From assembly GCF_900114455.1 (NCBI RefSeq), contig NZ_FOTC01000010.1:1-64000 (forward strand): a stretch of DNA of 64,000 nt, given 5' to 3'. Both the position numbers and the translations under genes were made by a program. The notes under the pieces were generated by a model. It made no database searches. It was not told the origin of the DNA and worked only from the letters and a program-made list of their open reading frames with translations. This DNA comes from Halogranum rubrum. Its GTDB lineage: Archaea > Halobacteriota > Halobacteria > Halobacteriales > Haloferacaceae. How positions within the stretch are numbered: the stretch's first letter is position 1; every line of letters starts with the position of its first letter. This document shows, piece by piece, positions 61,177-64,000 of the stretch.

Positions 61177-62104
61177 AAAGATATTCGTCTAACGTCTCGT
61201 CCGTGATTTGGACGTCTTGTTCGGCTGCGAATTGCTGCGCACCAGCCCGGAATGCATGATAGCACTTCTGTCGAGTATTACGCGGAGTCCCATCGCTGAC
61301 TTCGACGACAGTCTCGATGGCACTCGCCGTGTAGGGGTCGGACGGATATCCAGAATCGTACTCTTCCTCACGGGCCCAGGCAAGCCACCTGGCGATGAGT
61401 TCTTCTGTTTCTGCGAACCCGAACCGTTCCAGCGTCCGATCCTTCGCGACGAGTCGCGAACTGAGTGTCTCGCGCAGTTCGTCGATTCGATCACCAGCAC
61501 GCTCTGTTCCGAACAGGAAGAGAATGAAAACTGGTTCACTTTCTCCGAGGTCACCGACACTCTGCAACGCGGCTAGTAGCTGCTCGAAGGTCCGTGTATT
61601 CCGAGCTGCATCCTCGAGTTGGTCGACCTGAATAATACACGCGATATCGAGGGCTTCGAGCTGGTCGGCAACCTCCTCGACGAGCTGTCGAACTTCGTCT
61701 GTGGCGTGAGGGTACGTCTCTGGAATCTCGAGGTCATCGTACTCACTGAGCTCGTCGAGAAGGCGTGTATAGAAGCGACGTGTCGTGATGGACTCCACTT
61801 CGCGTATTCGAGCGACTCGGAACTCCTCGCTCCGAGGGCCATCTGAAAGAGCATCGTACACGAGATCACGGAAGTGAGATTTCCCAGCGCCCCGTTCATC
61901 GATGATCGAGATGTGGCCTGCTCGATTTAGGATGTGGCTCGCGACTTCGTTGAGTAGATCTTGATTCGCACGCACCGCAATCCTCGCGTCAGGAAGTGTT
62001 TCAGCCGTGAACGGAATTCGCTCTGGCTTGATCCCGAGTTGATTCGCATAGGTCTCCTGTGCCTCCTCTGTTTTATCGAGGGCCTCGGTGAATTGGTCGC
62101 TCAT
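61175..62104 (-). CDS. P-loop (Orc1/Cdc6-like AAA+) ATPase of the partition-like operon
   Basis: 309 residues. Walker A is IIDERGAGKSHFRD (67-80), Walker B IACIIQVDQLEDAAR near residue 157, and a sensor-like FILFLFGTERAG near residue 200. The closest overall shape is the AAA+ core of Orc1/Cdc6, but there is no C-terminal winged helix and the N-terminus (ERIPFTAETLPDARIAVRAN) differs from initiators. It is not a ParA/MinD type. It leads a two-gene operon next to the origin, so copy control or segregation is the likely task. A perfect 16-base palindrome lies about 43 bases upstream of its start. Function inferred from position. Confidence 0.65.
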   Translation of the reverse strand: MSDQFTEALDKTEEAQETYANQLGIKPERIPFTAETLPDARIAVRANQDLLNEVASHILNRAGHISIIDERGAGKSHFRDLVYDALSDGPRSEEFRVARIREVESITTRRFYTRLLDELSEYDDLEIPETYPHATDEVRQLVEEVADQLEALDIACIIQVDQLEDAARNTRTFEQLLAALQSVGDLGESEPVFILFLFGTERAGDRIDELRETLSSRLVAKDRTLERFGFAETEELIARWLAWAREEEYDSGYPSDPYTASAIETVVEVSDGTPRNTRQKCYHAFRAGAQQFAAEQDVQITDETLDEYL

Positions 62105-62142
62105 AGTGGCTCCACATACTGAACCGACTTAAATCTAATCTG

Positions 62143-62162
62143 AATATTAATCTTAAGATTAA
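62143..62162. promoter_or_regulatory. Perfect palindrome and operator-like motif upstream of partition-like operon
   Basis: TTAATCTTAAGATTAA (62147-62162) is a perfect 16-base palindrome. It overlaps AATATTAATCTTAAGA (62143-62158), which matches the motif before the second gene of the operon with one mismatch. A protein of the operon probably binds both and regulates it. Confidence 0.5.
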
Positions 62163-62288
62163 CTACGGCCGTTTCAGCTACTCTCAGAATCGAGTCACTA
62201 TCGAAATCTGATTCTCTCGAATACGCGGAAGACATCCATTCTACGGTAAGATATTGATACTGGAATCGGCAGCAACAAGTCCACCTGG

Positions 62289-62329
62289 TTAACCAACAGA
62301 CACGCCAGTATTCTGCACTTGTTGGTTAA
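62289..62329. repeat. Spaced inverted repeat, copy 4 of 5
   Basis: TTAACCAACA (62289-62298) and TGTTGGTTAA (62320-62329), perfect arms, 21-base spacer. It ends three bases before the stop codon of the DUF6788-like gene. Confidence 0.75.
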
Positions 62330-62332
62330 TCT

Positions 62333-62656
62333 CTACTCGCTCGGATTCACTGGCCCCTTGTATTGTGATTTGATTTTGTCACCTTCTCTCCACTGCCAGT
62401 AGTAATACCGATTTCCGTTGATCTCCTTCTCAGTCAGTGTGGCTTTGGTAGGGACGTCTTCAGGCAAATCCTCAGGGCGTTCTTGAGGATCGTCTTCATC
62501 ATCAGCTTCGTTTAACCGCGCCTCTCGCTCTCGATACTCTGCGAGTGCATCAGCATACTTGGCGATAGACCGGAGCGTTTCCGCATTACACTCCTCGAGT
62601 GAGGACGCTACTTCTCCTGGAACCTCGGGTGGGGTCGCTGGTTCTGAGTACGACAT
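62333..62656 (-). CDS. Small DUF6788-like haloarchaeal protein
   Basis: 107 residues. An acidic, helical N-terminal part (LEECNAETLRSIAKYADALAE) is followed by a Pro/Asp/Glu linker and a compact C-terminal segment GNRYYYWQWREGDKIKSQYK-GP, the signature of small haloarchaeal DUF6788 proteins, which resembles an RNA- or DNA-binding beta hairpin. The role is unknown. The gene is bracketed by two copies of the TTAACCAACA/TGTTGGTTAA element, one ten bases upstream of its start and one three bases past its stop, so the whole gene looks like a cassette between identical sites. Confidence 0.7.
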   Translation of the reverse strand: MSYSEPATPPEVPGEVASSLEECNAETLRSIAKYADALAEYREREARLNEADDEDDPQERPEDLPEDVPTKATLTEKEINGNRYYYWQWREGDKIKSQYKGPVNPSE

Positions 62657-62665
62657 GGGGGCACT

Positions 62666-62708
62666 TTAACCAACAGATGGGGCTCGAAGGCTTAATTTTG
62701 TTGGTTAA
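62666..62708. repeat. Spaced inverted repeat, copy 5 of 5
   Basis: TTAACCAACA (62666-62675) and TGTTGGTTAA (62699-62708), perfect arms, 23-base spacer. It lies just upstream of the DUF6788-like start and would cover that gene's promoter. Confidence 0.74.
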
Positions 62709-62844
62709 GCGGGGGACCTTCGATTACGACTGTCCTGCGCTTCCCGACCCACTTCTCCGCATATGAAGGGGATTGATGTCTTAGCCGGCGACTTCTTTCT
62801 CATCGATACCAAGTGATCGCTATCAAGTACACACTTGGCGATAA

Positions 62845-62850
62845 TTATAT
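62845..62850 (+). promoter_or_regulatory. Promoter box of the AddB-like gene
   Basis: TTATAT in an AT-rich stretch, 27-32 bases before the GTG at 62877, supports that GTG as a leaderless start. Confidence 0.55.
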
Positions 62851-62876
62851 GAATTATTGGCTGAGTTGTTGTTGCC

Positions 62877-64000
62877 GTGCCAGTTACGCGGGCGAAACCA
62901 CTTGACTCTCTCTACGACGAAGTCCGAGACTATGACCTCGTCATCGTTCCTGATGCGCCGCTTGCCAGTGGCCTGAACCGACGTCTTGACCGGGCTCATC
63001 TCGGTATATTTGCCATCACGCCGCGTCGACTCGCAGCAGGCCGTCGCGAACGCGCCGAGGATCGGAGTGCCTTTCTCGAACTCGTTACGACCACCGACCT
63101 CGAGTGGAAGCAGGCTGCATACGCGATCGGCAACACGCTCCAATGCTGGGAGCACCAGGGACGCGTCGATGCCGTTCTCGACTACGACGCATACGCCGAC
63201 ACCGCGACGGAGACCACCGTCGAACAGCTCTCAACGCTCGATACGACTTCCCGGCGACTCGGCGAGTACCAAATCGACGACAGCAAAGATGTTGCCGTCG
63301 TCGGCCACGACCAACTCACGACCCTCGAACAATCGATTCTCCCCACGCAGTACGATACGTTCGATCCATTCACCGATGCCGCATTCGACCGACCGCCGTT
63401 CCACATCTTCGATTCAAGTACAGCAATCGTCGACGCTGTGCTCGGCATAGTCTCCGCCGACAATGCGGAGGACGTCGCGGTCGTCTCGGATCGCGGTAGT
63501 GAGTATGCGACGCTGGTCCCGAGCGCGCTCGAGGCCGCCGATATTCCGTTTATCGGTGGCCCCGGGTTCGCTGATGAACAGCACCACCGTGGATTCGTCC
63601 AGTTCCTTCGCGCCGCTACTCGCGGGACAGAGACGCGTGTGAAGACAATTCGTTCAGTCCTCTCCAGCCTCGGGATCGCTGTCGACGTTGAGCACGACGA
63701 TAAGCGGCTACAGGATGTCGACGCCGACAGTCTCACTTGGTTCCAGGAGTTCAGCGCGCTAATCGGCGAGACAACGTTCGCTGGAGCACTTACTGCATAC
63801 GAACGACAGGCCGGGATCAGCCTCGATGCGTTCCGAGATGAACTCGAGGCGCTCGGTATCGCTACCGACTACGTCATCAGACAGGGAATTGATCGGCTCG
63901 AATACTACCTCCAGAGCTACGAAGTCCCCGTCGACCGCGAACACGAAGGGGTTCTCCTGGCCGACGCGAAGTCAGCAGCCTACGTGGACCGCCCCGTCGT
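62877..64000 (+). CDS. AddB-like helicase/nuclease family protein, 5' part
   Basis: Open from the GTG at 62877 to the window end, 374 codons, no stop. It starts MPVTRAKPLDSLYDEVRDYD if the GTG is read as Met. Segments such as DVAVVGHDQLTTLEQSILP, DVAVVSDRGSEYATLVPSAL and IPFIGGPGFADEQHHRGFVQ resemble haloarchaeal proteins annotated as helicase or PD-(D/E)xK nuclease of the AddB type, where a degenerate helicase domain precedes a C-terminal nuclease. The catalytic part would lie beyond the window. Such proteins act with a UvrD-type helicase in double-strand-break processing. The frame, acidic composition and promoter make it a real gene; the family call is moderate. Confidence 0.65.
   Translation, partial: MPVTRAKPLDSLYDEVRDYDLVIVPDAPLASGLNRRLDRAHLGIFAITPRRLAAGRRERAEDRSAFLELVTTTDLEWKQAAYAIGNTLQCWEHQGRVDAVLDYDAYADTATETTVEQLSTLDTTSRRLGEYQIDDSKDVAVVGHDQLTTLEQSILPTQYDTFDPFTDAAFDRPPFHIFDSSTAIVDAVLGIVSADNAEDVAVVSDRGSEYATLVPSALEAADIPFIGGPGFADEQHHRGFVQFLRAATRGTETRVKTIRSVLSSLGIAVDVEHDDKRLQDVDADSLTWFQEFSALIGETTFAGALTAYERQAGISLDAFRDELEALGIATDYVIRQGIDRLEYYLQSYEVPVDREHEGVLLADAKSAAYVDRPV

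Noticed and set aside
16766-62708. Interpretation of the TTAACCAACA repeats as Xer/dif or tyrosine-recombinase core sites
   Set aside because: Such cores have 6-8 bases between arms; here the spacing is 21-23 and the spacers are not conserved.
1-64000. tRNA or rRNA genes, integrase, intact insertion sequence
   Set aside because: No cloverleaf-like T-loop consensus outside genes, no recombinase catalytic motifs and no DDE or HUH transposase were found on reading either strand.

Overview
The window reads as part of a haloarchaeal plasmid or megaplasmid. Proteins are very acidic, many genes look leaderless with a TTTAAG- or TTATA-type box 24-34 bases before the start codon, and information-processing genes are archaeal (Orc1/Cdc6, PriS/PriL, a TATA-binding-protein paralogue, B-family polymerase). 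I see no rRNA, tRNA, CRISPR array, integrase or intact transposase. All assignments come from reading motifs; no database search was run.

Layout. (1) 285-15864, minus strand: a tightly packed conjugation / type IV secretion operon. A VirB2-like pilin candidate comes first, then a secreted membrane-anchored protein, a VirB6-like membrane protein, a membrane-anchored AAA ATPase, a VirB3/PrgI-like protein, a partner protein, VirB4, a VirD4/TraD-like coupling ATPase with a long C-terminal extension, and a two-subunit archaeal primase. A PadR-type regulator is transcribed divergently at 16293. No relaxase is visible. (2) 17000-20159: a Fic/Doc-like gene with a tiny convergent ORF, an unknown acidic protein and a CoiA-like nuclease. 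(3) 20280-41173: a BREX locus of the two-BrxC kind (type 5-like): helicase, unknown protein and PglX on the minus strand; BrxA, BrxC, BrxB, second BrxC/PglY and PglZ on the plus strand. A divergent TATA-binding protein sits at the divide. The stretch 24233-30170 is clearly more AT-rich than its surroundings. (4) 41220-48483: a second CoiA-like nuclease, then an Orc1/Cdc6-like ATPase leading a CBASS operon made of a CD-NTase, a single E2-E1-JAB fusion and a TIR-SAVED effector. (5) 48745-52189: a three-gene operon of a RadA-like protein without Walker A, a small protein and a PolB2-like polymerase. (6) 52283-58255: a giant GHKL-ATPase/DUF3883 protein. (7) 58366-62708: the replication and maintenance module, with an orc1/cdc6 gene, nine 17-bp iterons with inward-facing triplets around an AT-rich core, a two-gene partition-like operon and a small DUF6788-like gene. 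(8) 62877-64000: the 5' part of an AddB-like helicase/nuclease gene.

Together the genes describe a self-replicating, probably transmissible element carrying two complete antiphage systems and several other candidate defence genes. Two signals fall outside gene annotation. A spaced inverted repeat (TTAACCAACA, 21-23 bases, TGTTGGTTAA) occurs five times in intergenic DNA. ORB-like TTTCCGGAAA palindromes lie at the promoter of the Orc1-CBASS operon.
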